From positions 1 through 11,813 of the forward strand of contig CADCVT010000339.1 in assembly GCA_902806215.1 (NCBI GenBank): a DNA stretch of 11,813 bases, given 5' to 3'. A program made the position numbers and the translations under genes. Every line of letters starts with the position of its first letter. The stretch's first letter is position 1. This document shows positions 1-6,511 of this stretch, piece by piece. The notes under the pieces were generated by a model, which ran no database searches, was not told the DNA's origin, and saw nothing but the letters and a program-made list of their open reading frames with translations. The stretch comes from an uncultured Solirubrobacteraceae bacterium (GTDB taxonomy: Bacteria; Actinomycetota; Thermoleophilia; Solirubrobacterales; Solirubrobacteraceae).

Positions 1-2
1 AC

Positions 3-380
3 AACGTCGATCTGGCCCCTCCGTCACGCTACATGCAGTTCTTCAACGGCAACGTTCCCGGGGTCAACTGCAGTGCTCCAGGCGATCCTCACAGGTACTG
101 CGACGGCACCGAACAGCAGATCAGTCCGGGCAACTGCCCTGGTGGTGCTCCCGCTCACCCGAACGTACGGCCATGGGTCCCGGGCGGGGAGGTCGCAACG
201 CCGCTGTACACGATCCCCGCCCGCGCGATCGTTCGTTGGCGCTACGTGACCCTCGACGGACGCTTCATCGCGGTCAGGTACCCGGGGCCGTCGAGACCCT
301 ATGGCCAGGATTGGTGGTTCATCCCCCGGCACTGCATCCACGAAAGCGGTCTCCATCCGCGGTATGCGCCAGAGGGGTAG
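3..380 (+). CDS. Hypothetical protein of secreted type, 5' end outside the window
   Basis: The frame is open from the left edge to a TAG stop at 378-380. A Met codon lies at 33, but ten in-frame codons precede it (reading NVDLAPPSRY), so the true start is probably outside the window. About 125 residues are visible. The protein has four cysteines (NC, YC, NC and a late HC) and many Pro, Gly and aromatic residues. Its C-terminal part, around WRYVTLDGRF and DWWFIPRHCI, looks like short beta strands. This composition suits a small disulfide-bonded exported protein, but no signal peptide can be seen because the N-terminus is missing. I do not recognise the family. About a quarter of its codons end in A or T, far more than in genes further right. 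The next gene starts 9 bases after its stop on the same strand, so the two may be co-transcribed. Confidence 0.6.
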   Translation, partial: NVDLAPPSRYMQFFNGNVPGVNCSAPGDPHRYCDGTEQQISPGNCPGGAPAHPNVRPWVPGGEVATPLYTIPARAIVRWRYVTLDGRFIAVRYPGPSRPYGQDWWFIPRHCIHESGLHPRYAPEG

Positions 381-389
381 GCGGCGCGA

Positions 390-1298
390 ATGTCCACGCA
401 CAGCGTCATCCCGGCGGCGGCAAGAACCGGCGTGCGTCGTGTGCTCTGCTTGCTCCTGGTCGGGATCGTCGCGGTCTCACATCCGGACACGGCTGATCGG
501 AGCGCTGCCGCCGCGCCGGACGCGACGCGCGCGGGTAATGCGCGCCTGGAGGTCCGGCAGCGGCCGTACGCCCAGGTGACGACGCTCACGTTGCGCCGGG
601 GGGCGGGCCGGGATCTGCTCGTGGCGAAGGTGGCCAGTCGCCGGTCCGGCACCCCGGCCCTTGTGCGTCTGACCTCGTGCCTGCCGGAGCGGCGTACAGC
701 CAGCGCGTGCACGACCCAGGATCGGCGGGTCGCGCTGAGCACCGCGGCCCGCTCGTCGGGCGCGGGCTTGCGGTATCGGGTCCCGGGCGCACGCGCGCAC
801 CTGACGCTCTCGGTTCTACGTCCCGGCAGCCGCAGGCTCCGACGCTCCGAGCAGCTGCTTGCCCGCCTGACCCTTCCGGCCGCCGCATGGGACGCCGGCG
901 CGCGAGACCTCGTCTACGGCTTGACCCAGCACGACCGCTCTGCCGATGCCACGAAGGTTCTCGTCGAGGTCCGCCGGTCACCCGGAGGCGGTGACGTCGA
1001 CCTGACGCTGGCGCTCATGGCGAGCACGCCCGGCGGGGCCCTCCAGATCGCGACCGAGGCCGCCTCGTGCGCGACCACCTCGAGGTCGTGCCGGGTGGCG
1101 TGGCGCGGCGGCTTCCGGCTCGCGGGCGCCAACGGCTTCTCGTCCGAGCGTGCTCGGGCGAGGGTGTCGACGGGCTCGACGCCGGGCACGATCGTGTACC
1201 GGGCTACGAGCTGTCCGGAAGACACCACGTTGCGTTGTCCCGCCAGCGCGGCGCGTCCGACGCTCCTACGCGTGAGGCTGCCCTACAACGGGTCCTGA
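390..1298 (+). CDS. Putative secreted protein with three cysteine pairs, unknown function
   Basis: This 302-residue protein starts at the first ATG after the upstream stop. A weak GAGGGG lies a little far upstream. The N-terminus has Arg residues at 12, 16 and 17, then a hydrophobic core (about residues 18-30, VLCLLLVGIVAVS) and an Ala-rich stretch to about 43. That pattern reads as a signal peptide or membrane anchor. The mature part is Arg/Ala/Ser/Thr-rich with alternating beta-like segments. Apart from C20 in the hydrophobic core, its six cysteines fall in three close pairs: C97/C107, C227/C234 and C275/C283. Each pair is preceded by a beta-like strand ending in Ser-Cys. This suggests three disulfide-closed loops in an extracellular beta protein. 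I do not recognise a family and assign no function. It probably shares a transcript with the partial gene 9 bases upstream. Confidence 0.65.
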   Translation: MSTHSVIPAAARTGVRRVLCLLLVGIVAVSHPDTADRSAAAAPDATRAGNARLEVRQRPYAQVTTLTLRRGAGRDLLVAKVASRRSGTPALVRLTSCLPERRTASACTTQDRRVALSTAARSSGAGLRYRVPGARAHLTLSVLRPGSRRLRRSEQLLARLTLPAAAWDAGARDLVYGLTQHDRSADATKVLVEVRRSPGGGDVDLTLALMASTPGGALQIATEAASCATTSRSCRVAWRGGFRLAGANGFSSERARARVSTGSTPGTIVYRATSCPEDTTLRCPASAARPTLLRVRLPYNGS

Positions 1299-1350
1299 GA
1301 AGGGACGGCGTCAGCCGCTGTCGGCGATGCTGTCGTAGGCTCTCGGCGCC

Positions 1351-2109
1351 ATGGTCCGTTACGAGCGCTCTGGCGCTGCCGCCGTTCTCACGATCGACCG
1401 TCCCGAGCGTCGCAACGCGGTCGATGGGCCGACCGCGGAGGAGCTGAAGAAGGGCTACGAGCGCTTCGTCGCCGACGAGGACGCGCGCGTGCTCGTCGTC
1501 ACCGGCTCGGGCGACCAGGCGTTCTGCGCGGGCGCCGACCTCAAGGCGCTCGACACGCTCGCCCCGCGCCTGGCCGACCCGCACGGCCCCCTCGGCTTCA
1601 GCCGCCTCACGTCGCTGCGGCCGACGATCGCCGCCATCGGCGGCTGGTGCCTCGCCGGCGGGCTCGAGCTCGCGCTGTGGTGCGACCTGCGGATCGCGTC
1701 GCCCGACGCGCGGCTCGGCTTCCCCGAGCGCCGGTGGGGCGTCCCGCTCATCGACGGCGGCACCCAGCGGCTCCCGCGGATCGTCGGCCTCGGCCGTGCG
1801 ATGGACCTCATCCTCACCGGCCGGATCATCGAGGCCGAGGAGGCCCTGGCCATGGGGATGCTCACCGAGATCGTCGAGCCCGGCCGCCACCTCGAGCGCG
1901 CGCTCGAGTACGCGGAGGCGCTCGCGAGCTTCCCGCAGGAGACGATGCTCGCCGACCGCGCCGCCGCGCTGCAGTCGTTCGGCCACCCGCTCGACGCCGG
2001 CCTGGCCATCGAGGCGGCAGCCGGGCTTCCCACGCTCCAGGTCGCCCAGGCGGGCGCCGCGCGGTTCGCCGGCGGCGAGGGCCGCGGCGGGCACGGCGCG
2101 GGCGTCTGA
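1351..2109 (+). CDS. Enoyl-CoA hydratase/isomerase family protein (crotonase fold)
   Basis: The protein has 252 residues, the usual length for a crotonase. The family catalyses hydration or isomerisation of enoyl-CoA thioesters, most often in cytoplasmic fatty-acid beta-oxidation. Visible family features are the N-terminal LTIDRPERRNAV segment, the first oxyanion-hole segment CAGADL (59-64), and the second with GGLELALWCD (103-112). Both glutamates used by true hydratases appear to be kept: E106 in GGLEL and E126 in FPERRWG, followed by GGTQRL (136-141). Hydratase activity is therefore more likely than one of the divergent crotonase reactions, although the substrate cannot be read from sequence. 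The C-terminal end is Gly/Ala-rich. No ribosome binding site precedes the ATG; a TAGGCT nine bases upstream could be the -10 of a leaderless transcript. The acyl-CoA reductase-like gene 79 bases downstream supports a lipid role. Confidence 0.9.
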   Translation: MVRYERSGAAAVLTIDRPERRNAVDGPTAEELKKGYERFVADEDARVLVVTGSGDQAFCAGADLKALDTLAPRLADPHGPLGFSRLTSLRPTIAAIGGWCLAGGLELALWCDLRIASPDARLGFPERRWGVPLIDGGTQRLPRIVGLGRAMDLILTGRIIEAEEALAMGMLTEIVEPGRHLERALEYAEALASFPQETMLADRAAALQSFGHPLDAGLAIEAAAGLPTLQVAQAGAARFAGGEGRGGHGAGV

Positions 2110-2146
2110 CCGCCGCGCCGGGAGGCGTAGCCGTCGAGACCGCTTC

Positions 2147-2156
2147 ACCTATAGGT
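2147..2156. promoter_or_regulatory. Perfect 10-bp palindrome, possible operator or -10 region
   Basis: ACCTATAGGT is its own reverse complement. It is the most AT-rich spot in the 79-base gap before the acyl-CoA reductase-like gene, about 32 bases ahead of its TTG start. It includes TATAGG and overlaps TAGGTT, either of which could serve as a -10 element. No convincing -35 is visible. It could be a regulator half-site pair or part of a promoter; which one is not decided by sequence. Confidence 0.3.
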
Positions 2157-2172
2157 TTCCCGCTGGAACTTC

Positions 2173-2180
2173 AGGAGAGG
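2173..2180 (+). promoter_or_regulatory. Ribosome binding site that sets the TTG start of the SDR fusion
   Basis: AGGAGAGG ends 8 bases before the TTG at 2189. It is the only good Shine-Dalgarno sequence here. Translation from this TTG begins directly with the Rossmann strand (MTYFVTGATGFIG), as expected for an SDR. The frame stays open for roughly 390 more bases upstream, but that stretch overlaps the hydratase gene and has no family resemblance. Confidence 0.75.
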
Positions 2181-2188
2181 GAGCTGGC

Positions 2189-4165
2189 TTGACCTATTTC
2201 GTGACGGGCGCGACCGGATTCATCGGACGTCATCTCGTCGAGCGCCTGCTCGAGCGCGACGGCGACATCCACGTGCTGGTCCGCGAGGGGTCGACGGAGA
2301 AGCTCGACGCGCTCATCGAGCGGTGGGGACCAGAGGCGAAGGACCGGATCAAGCCCGTCGTCGGCGACCTCGCCGAGCCGAACCTCGGCGTCGACCCGAG
2401 CGCGCTCAAGGGCAAGGTCGACCACTTCTTCCACCTCGCGGCGATCTACGACATGACCGCGGGCGACGAGGTCAACGAGCGCCTCAACGTCACCGGGACC
2501 AGGAACGCCGTCGACCTGGCCAACGCCGTCGAGGCGGGGATCCTCCACCACACCTCGTCGATCGCCGCCGCCGGCAACTTCAAGGGCCTGTTCCGCGAGG
2601 ACCACTTCGACGAGGGCCAGGAGCTCCCGAGCGCCTACCACCGCACGAAGTTCGAGTCCGAGAAGATCGCACGCAACGCGTCGACCGTTCCGTGGCGCGT
2701 GTACCGCCCCGCGATCGTCGTCGGTCACTCCGAGACCGGCGAGATGGACAAGATCGACGGCCCGTACTACTTCTTCAAGCTCATCCAGAAGCTGCGCGGC
2801 TGGCTGCCCGAGTGGTTCCCGCTCGCCGGCCCGGAGCTCGGCTGGACCAACGTGGTCCCGGTCGACTTCGTCGCCAAGGCGATGGACCACATCGCGCATC
2901 AGCCCGACCTCGACGGCCAGGCGTTCCACCTCGTCAACCCGCGGCGCCAGCGCTCGGGCGAGGTGCTCAACATCTTCAGCGAGGCGGCCCACGCCCCGCA
3001 GATGCAGCTGCGCGTCGACAAGCGGATCATCGAGGCGCTGCCCAAGGGCGTCCTCGGCCTGGCGATGCAGGCGCCGCCGGTCAAGAACGTCCGCCGGACG
3101 CTGCTCGCCGACTTCGGGATCCCCGAGGAGGTCATCGACCACGTCGGCCTGCGCCCGGACTTCGACACCCGCGACACCGAGCGTGCGCTCAAGGGCTCGG
3201 ACATCGCCGTCCCCGAGCTCGAGGACTACGCCTACCGGCTGTGGGACTACTGGGAGCGCAACCTCGACCCGGACCTCTTCAAGGACCGCTCGTTCGAGGG
3301 CGCGGTCAACGGCAAGCGCGTCGTCATCACCGGCGCGTCGTCGGGCATCGGCGAGGCCGCCGCGATGAAGATCGCGGCCGCCGGTGGCATCCCGCTGCTC
3401 GTCGCCCGCGGCGTCGAGGAGCTCGAGGAGCTCAAGAAGAAGATCGAGGACGCCGGCGGCACGGCGTACGTCTACTCGGCCGACCTCTCGGACTACGAGT
3501 CGATCGATGCGCTCGTCGAGACGATCCGCGACGAGCATCCCGTCGTCGACATCCTCGTCAACAACGCGGGCCGCTCGATCCGCCGCTCGATCGCGCTGAG
3601 CCACGATCGCTTCCACGACTTCGAGCGGACGATGCAGCTGAACTACTTCGGCGCGATCCGGCTCACGATGGGGCTGCTCCCGCACATGCGCGAGCGCAAG
3701 TCCGGCCACATCATCCAGATCTCGTCGATCGGCGCGCAGACGAACCCGCCGCGCTTCAGCGCGTACGTGGCGTCGAAGGCGGCGCTCGACGCGTGGACGC
3801 GCGTGGTCGGGTCGGAGACGATCGGCGACAACGTCCACTTCACGACGATCCACATGCAGCTCGTGAAGACGCCGATGATCGCGCCGACGAAGATCTACGA
3901 CGCGTTCCCGACGCTCACGCCCGACGAGGCCGGCGACCTCATCTGCGAGGCGATCCGCGCCAAGCCGAAGACGATCAACACCCGCATCGGCACGTTCGGC
4001 GAGGTGCTCTACGCGCTCGCGCCGAAGGCGATGGACCAGATCCTCCACACCGCGTACAAGGTGTTCCCCGACAGTGCCGCCGCGTCCGGAAAGAAGGACC
4101 CGGACGAGAAGGCCTCGATGGAGCAGATCGCGATGGCGAACCTGATGAAGGGCGTGCACTGGTAG
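2189..4165 (+). CDS. Two-domain SDR enzyme, probable fatty acyl-CoA reductase
   Basis: The TTG start gives 658 residues. The N-terminal half is an extended SDR/epimerase-type domain with the nucleotide-binding motif TGATGFIG (6-13) and an active-site YHRTK (Y150, K154). The C-terminal half, from about residue 375, is a classical SDR with TGASSGIG (381-388), NNAGRSIRR, S513 and YVASK (Y526, K530). From memory, the second half closely resembles Acinetobacter Acr1: NNAGRSIRR, FHDFERTMQLNYFGA, FSAYVASKAALDA, TPMIAPTKIY and a final HW. The overall size and domain order match the ~660-residue alcohol-forming reductases of the Marinobacter Maqu_2507 type and mycobacterial AcrA1. The likely role is NADPH-dependent reduction of long-chain acyl-CoA to aldehyde and possibly on to fatty alcohol. 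Both domains keep their catalytic residues, so two reduction steps in one chain are plausible. The enoyl-CoA hydratase upstream fits a lipid setting. Product and chain length are inference. Confidence 0.85.
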   Translation: MTYFVTGATGFIGRHLVERLLERDGDIHVLVREGSTEKLDALIERWGPEAKDRIKPVVGDLAEPNLGVDPSALKGKVDHFFHLAAIYDMTAGDEVNERLNVTGTRNAVDLANAVEAGILHHTSSIAAAGNFKGLFREDHFDEGQELPSAYHRTKFESEKIARNASTVPWRVYRPAIVVGHSETGEMDKIDGPYYFFKLIQKLRGWLPEWFPLAGPELGWTNVVPVDFVAKAMDHIAHQPDLDGQAFHLVNPRRQRSGEVLNIFSEAAHAPQMQLRVDKRIIEALPKGVLGLAMQAPPVKNVRRTLLADFGIPEEVIDHVGLRPDFDTRDTERALKGSDIAVPELEDYAYRLWDYWERNLDPDLFKDRSFEGAVNGKRVVITGASSGIGEAAAMKIAAAGGIPLLVARGVEELEELKKKIEDAGGTAYVYSADLSDYESIDALVETIRDEHPVVDILVNNAGRSIRRSIALSHDRFHDFERTMQLNYFGAIRLTMGLLPHMRERKSGHIIQISSIGAQTNPPRFSAYVASKAALDAWTRVVGSETIGDNVHFTTIHMQLVKTPMIAPTKIYDAFPTLTPDEAGDLICEAIRAKPKTINTRIGTFGEVLYALAPKAMDQILHTAYKVFPDSAAASGKKDPDEKASMEQIAMANLMKGVHW

Positions 4166-4209
4166 CCGGGGAGGCCGACCGGGCCCGTGCGCGCAAGCTG
4201 CTGCGCTGG

Positions 4210-4470
4210 GTGGCGATCGTCGCGATCGTCGACACGGCGCTGCTCGTGCCGCTGGTCATCGCGTCGCTGTCGGACGCCGAGGGCCTCGTCGCGATCCTCG
4301 GGCCGCTGCACGGCATCGGCTTCCTCGCCGAGCTCTACCTCGCGTTCCGCGGGGTGACCGACCGCTTCTGGGGCTGGTGGTTCCCGGCGATCGTGATCGT
4401 GACGCTGGGGCCGCTGGGTGCGCTCATCGGGCACCGCAGGCTGTCGCCGCAGCTCGCCGATCCGGCCTAG
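4210..4470 (+). CDS. DUF3817-type small integral membrane protein
   Basis: The frame encodes a small protein with three hydrophobic segments: AIVAIVDTALLVPLVIAS, then LGPLHGIGFLAELYLAF, then WWFPAIVIVTLGPLGALIG. It ends in HRRLSPQLADPA. The GPxHG motif in the second segment and the PxGxxxxxRRL-like end are typical of the DUF3817 family, whose function is unknown. The start is uncertain. The coordinates use GTG at 4210 (86 residues), the first standard start codon. However, the family-like basic lead-in RKLLRWVA lies just upstream of it in the same frame. A CTG at 4159, overlapping the reductase gene's stop, would include that lead-in and would give translational coupling (103 residues). The gene probably shares a transcript with the acyl-CoA reductase-like gene. 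Confidence 0.75.
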   Translation: MAIVAIVDTALLVPLVIASLSDAEGLVAILGPLHGIGFLAELYLAFRGVTDRFWGWWFPAIVIVTLGPLGALIGHRRLSPQLADPA

Positions 4471-4814
4471 GCGATCGCGCGGCCGGCGAGGTAGCCGGCG
4501 CTCGCCGCGGCGAGGCCGACGCCGACCGAGGCGCCGACGTAGAGCGCCGCCAGCCCGGGCCGGCCGCCATCGGTCTCGAGGACCGCCTGGACGGTGAACG
4601 TCGAGAACGTCGTGAAGCCGCCGAGGAACCCGATGCCGACGGCGTCGCGCGCCTCGCTCGACCAGTCGCGCCCGAGGTGGACGAGCAGCCCGACCGCGAA
4701 CGAGCCGGCGACGTTCACCGCGAACGTCGCCCACAGCGACGGCGTCAGCTGCCCGATCCCGTAGCGGGCGAGCACGCCGGCGGCACCGGCGACGGCGATC
4801 AGGAGGACGGCCAC
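4467..4814 (-). CDS. crcB: Fluoride channel CrcB/Fluc
   Basis: The 115-residue membrane protein starts at GTG 4814 and has four hydrophobic segments. CrcB/Fluc proteins are dual-topology dimeric channels that export fluoride from the cytoplasm. Family marks seen here are LARYGIGQ near the start of the chain, the pore asparagine N34 in NVAGSFAVG, and GGFTTFSTF (65-73), whose F70 and F73 match the two phenylalanines that line the fluoride path. Only one crcB gene is visible, which suits a homodimer; a second copy elsewhere in the genome cannot be excluded. No crcB-type fluoride riboswitch is evident in the short upstream gap, and no strong ribosome binding site is visible. The stop codon overlaps that of the convergent DUF3817 gene within a single CTAG. 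Confidence 0.94.
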   Translation of the reverse strand: MAVLLIAVAGAAGVLARYGIGQLTPSLWATFAVNVAGSFAVGLLVHLGRDWSSEARDAVGIGFLGGFTTFSTFTVQAVLETDGGRPGLAALYVGASVGVGLAAASAGYLAGRAIA

Positions 4815-4848
4815 GGCCGCGCATCCTGACGACCGCCCCGGAACGAAA

Positions 4849-4874
4849 GAGGGCCCGGCTTCCGCCGGGCCCTC
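4849..4874 (-). terminator. Rho-independent terminator after the secreted coiled-coil gene
   Basis: A perfect inverted repeat has 11-bp arms (GAGGGCCCGGC and its complement) around a 4-base TTCC loop. On the minus strand it follows the stop codon at 4901 by 26 bases. The next minus-strand bases are TTTCGTTC, a short and imperfect T tract. It separates the secreted protein gene from crcB, which must then have its own promoter or depend on read-through. Confidence 0.8.
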
Positions 4875-4900
4875 GAGGACTTCGTGGTGCTACGTGCCGA

Positions 4901-5857
4901 CTAGGCGGACGGGTCGTCCGCGCTCGCCGAGATGTCCACGCAGGACAGGCCCACGCGGAAGGTCTCGCCGTCGCCGATCGGAACCGTGGCGGCGACGAAC
5001 GTGTTGAACTTGTCCGCGTCCGCACCGGACGTCTTGAGCCCGAACGGGAAACCGGCGTTCGCCGGCGTCGTGCTGGTCTGCGCCGACTTCTCGGCGACCG
5101 GCTGGAACGGCTGGCCACCGAACGTCGGGTTGGGGGCGGTCGTGGCCTGGTCACCCGCCTGGTTGGTGACGGTGACCCGGCAGTGTGCGGCCGGCAGCGT
5201 GGCACCCGTGCCGTCGCTCTCGGCGCTGCGCACGCCGTACAGCACGGCGACGGGGGCGGCGCCGGGGCCGTCCTTGACGAACTCCTGCGTCGTCTGAGCC
5301 TGCTGGACCGCGTCAGGGATGTCCGGCGTCACGACGAACGAACCCGGCTGCGCGATGGGCGGCGTGTCCGCTCCCGTCACGAGCACGACCTGGCCGAAGC
5401 CGTACTCGGTCGACTTCAGTGCGGTTCCGACCCGGGCGAACCCGGCCTCGGTACCGGTCTTCAGCGCGACGAGCCCGGCGCCCGCAGCCTCGAGACCGGT
5501 CTTCAGAGCGGTCAGAGCCGGCGGAACCTCCGCGCCCAGCTTCTGGACGGCGGTGATGAGCTGCGGGGCGGCGCCGAGCAGCAGGTTGACGCCGCCCTCA
5601 GCGGTCTGCAGGCGCTTGGCGACCGCGCCGAGATCCACCGTGACCTTGCGGATGCGGCGATTCGCGGTGCTGACCGAGCGGCGCGTCGACTTCAGCTGCT
5701 TGCGAGCGGTGTTCAGACGCTTGTTGATCGTCTTCGTCGACGGCGTGCTGGCCGCGGCGTTCGCCTCGGCGGTGTCGGCCATCGCCGACGGAGCGCCGGC
5801 GAGACCGACGGTGAGGCATGCGGCGACCGTGGCGACCGCTGCCCGAGAGACCTTCAT
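4901..5857 (-). CDS. Secreted coiled-coil protein, unknown function
   Basis: The 318-residue protein starts with a clear Sec signal peptide: basic n-region, Ala/Val-rich core, and AMA at 25-27 with likely cleavage before D28. Residues about 40-90 are rich in Lys, Arg and Gln with hydrophobic residues at heptad-like spacing, suggesting a basic helical coiled coil. A short repeat follows: ALKTG at 117 and 131, then ALKS at 146, so the period is 14-15 residues and the helical rod may continue. From about residue 155 the sequence becomes beta-like and rich in Gly, Thr and Pro. It has two cysteines (AAHC and GLSC) that could form a disulfide. Apart from C14 in the signal peptide, these are the only cysteines. 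The exported product could be a surface or extracellular structural protein. I do not recognise the family. The gene looks monocistronic, with a strong AGGAGGAA site before the ATG and a terminator after the stop. Confidence 0.75.
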   Translation of the reverse strand: MKVSRAAVATVAACLTVGLAGAPSAMADTAEANAAASTPSTKTINKRLNTARKQLKSTRRSVSTANRRIRKVTVDLGAVAKRLQTAEGGVNLLLGAAPQLITAVQKLGAEVPPALTALKTGLEAAGAGLVALKTGTEAGFARVGTALKSTEYGFGQVVLVTGADTPPIAQPGSFVVTPDIPDAVQQAQTTQEFVKDGPGAAPVAVLYGVRSAESDGTGATLPAAHCRVTVTNQAGDQATTAPNPTFGGQPFQPVAEKSAQTSTTPANAGFPFGLKTSGADADKFNTFVAATVPIGDGETFRVGLSCVDISASADDPSA

Positions 5858-5866
5858 ATGCGGGAC

Positions 5867-5874
5867 TTCCTCCT
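5867..5874 (-). promoter_or_regulatory. Strong ribosome binding site of the secreted coiled-coil gene
   Basis: On the minus strand this reads AGGAGGAA and ends 9 bases before the ATG at 5857. It is among the best Shine-Dalgarno matches in the window and fixes the start immediately ahead of the signal peptide. Confidence 0.75.
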
Positions 5875-5896
5875 ACCCAGGGGACAGACCTGAGCG

Positions 5897-5926
5897 ACGC
5901 TACACCTACCGGTGACTCAGAATCAA
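5897..5926 (-). promoter_or_regulatory. Candidate promoter of the secreted coiled-coil gene
   Basis: Read on the minus strand, TTGATT (5921-5926) is separated by 18 bases from TAGCGT (5897-5902). These resemble the -35 TTGACA and the actinobacterial -10 TANNNT. Transcription would begin around 5890, leaving a leader of roughly 30 bases that contains the strong ribosome binding site. This rests on sequence resemblance only. Confidence 0.4.
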
Positions 5927-5946
5927 GGTCTGTCGAAAGAACCTTG
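5924..5946. repeat. Short inverted repeat between minus-strand genes
   Basis: CAAGGT and ACCTTG form a 6-bp stem around an 11-base loop, just beyond the stop of the second ferritin-like gene. On the minus strand it is followed by ATTCT rather than a T tract, so it is at best a weak terminator. It also abuts the -35 candidate of the next gene, so it could instead be a regulator site. Confidence 0.3.
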
Positions 5947-5947
5947 T

Positions 5948-6511
5948 CTACTCGACGGTGTACGGACCGAACGCGGACCGAACCGCCTGCTGGTTCGAGG
6001 CCTTGTCGATCGGCAGCGGCGCGGGCGGCTTCTCCCGCACGAGCCGGACGAGCGCGGCGTGCCGCGCCTCGATCTGCGCGATGCTCGCGAACGCCGCGAC
6101 GAAGTCCTCGGACTCGAACTGCGGGGCCGCGCCGTTGTAGCCGCTGACGCCGGTGTCCTCGAGCGTGTTGGCGAGCTTCAGGAACGCGGCCTCGCTCGCC
6201 ATCGCCGACCCGAAGTCCAGGCGCGGGCGGTCGTTCGGCTTGCCGCCGGCGTCGGTGATCGTCCCGCGCAGCGCGTCGACGTGCTCGACCTCCTGGTCGC
6301 GCAGGTGCTCGACGACGCGCTTGGTGTCGGCGGACAGGTCGGGCACCGCCTTGAGCGCCTCGCGGTACAGGCCCGCGGAGACGTACTCCATCGTCAGCGC
6401 GAACTGAAGCACCGAGAGGTCGTCGCGCGCGTCGCCGAACGCACGCGGCGCGGTGAGCCCGGCGCCGACGAGCGCGAGGAACGAGGCGCGGGTGACGCGA
6501 AGCTCCCTCAT
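5948..6511 (-). CDS. Exported ferritin-like protein (Ferritin_2 type), full ligand set
   Basis: The 187-residue protein starts at an ATG that overlaps the stop of the upstream gene (ATGA). This points to translational coupling, since no ribosome binding site is visible. The N-terminus VTRASFLALVGAGL has the shape of a Tat signal but only one Arg where the pair would stand; a Sec route or loss of signal function is possible. The body is a four-helix ferritin-like domain. Candidate diiron ligands appear in the expected order: E42 in the first helix, E74-x-x-H77, E118, and E148-x-x-H151. The FALTMEYVSAGLY and TLEDTGVSGYNGA stretches are typical of the Ferritin_2/desiccation-associated family (PF13668), so metal binding is plausible. 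The family's physiological role is poorly defined. Its partner gene directly upstream encodes a second member, and the two products probably act together outside the membrane. Confidence 0.83.
   Translation of the reverse strand: MRELRVTRASFLALVGAGLTAPRAFGDARDDLSVLQFALTMEYVSAGLYREALKAVPDLSADTKRVVEHLRDQEVEHVDALRGTITDAGGKPNDRPRLDFGSAMASEAAFLKLANTLEDTGVSGYNGAAPQFESEDFVAAFASIAQIEARHAALVRLVREKPPAPLPIDKASNQQAVRSAFGPYTVE

Noticed and set aside
1299..1350. Terminator or small gene between the Cys-pair protein and the hydratase
   Set aside because: Only a 4-bp CGGC/GCCG stem without a T tract is present, and no open frame of interest fits.
1796..2188. Upstream extension of the SDR frame to an ATG at 1796
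   Set aside because: It would overlap over 300 bases of the enoyl-CoA hydratase gene. The added residues are a Ser/Arg/Pro-rich shadow, whereas TTG 2189 has a good ribosome binding site and starts exactly at the Rossmann strand.
2171..4159. A 662-residue open frame on the minus strand, antisense to the SDR fusion
   Set aside because: Same codon-bias artefact; it is low-complexity Val/Arg/Asp/Leu-rich sequence opposite a gene with two complete SDR domains.
4815..4848. Possible fluoride riboswitch ahead of crcB
   Set aside because: The gap between the terminator hairpin and the GTG is only about 34 bases, too short, and none of the conserved crcB-motif sequence is recognisable.
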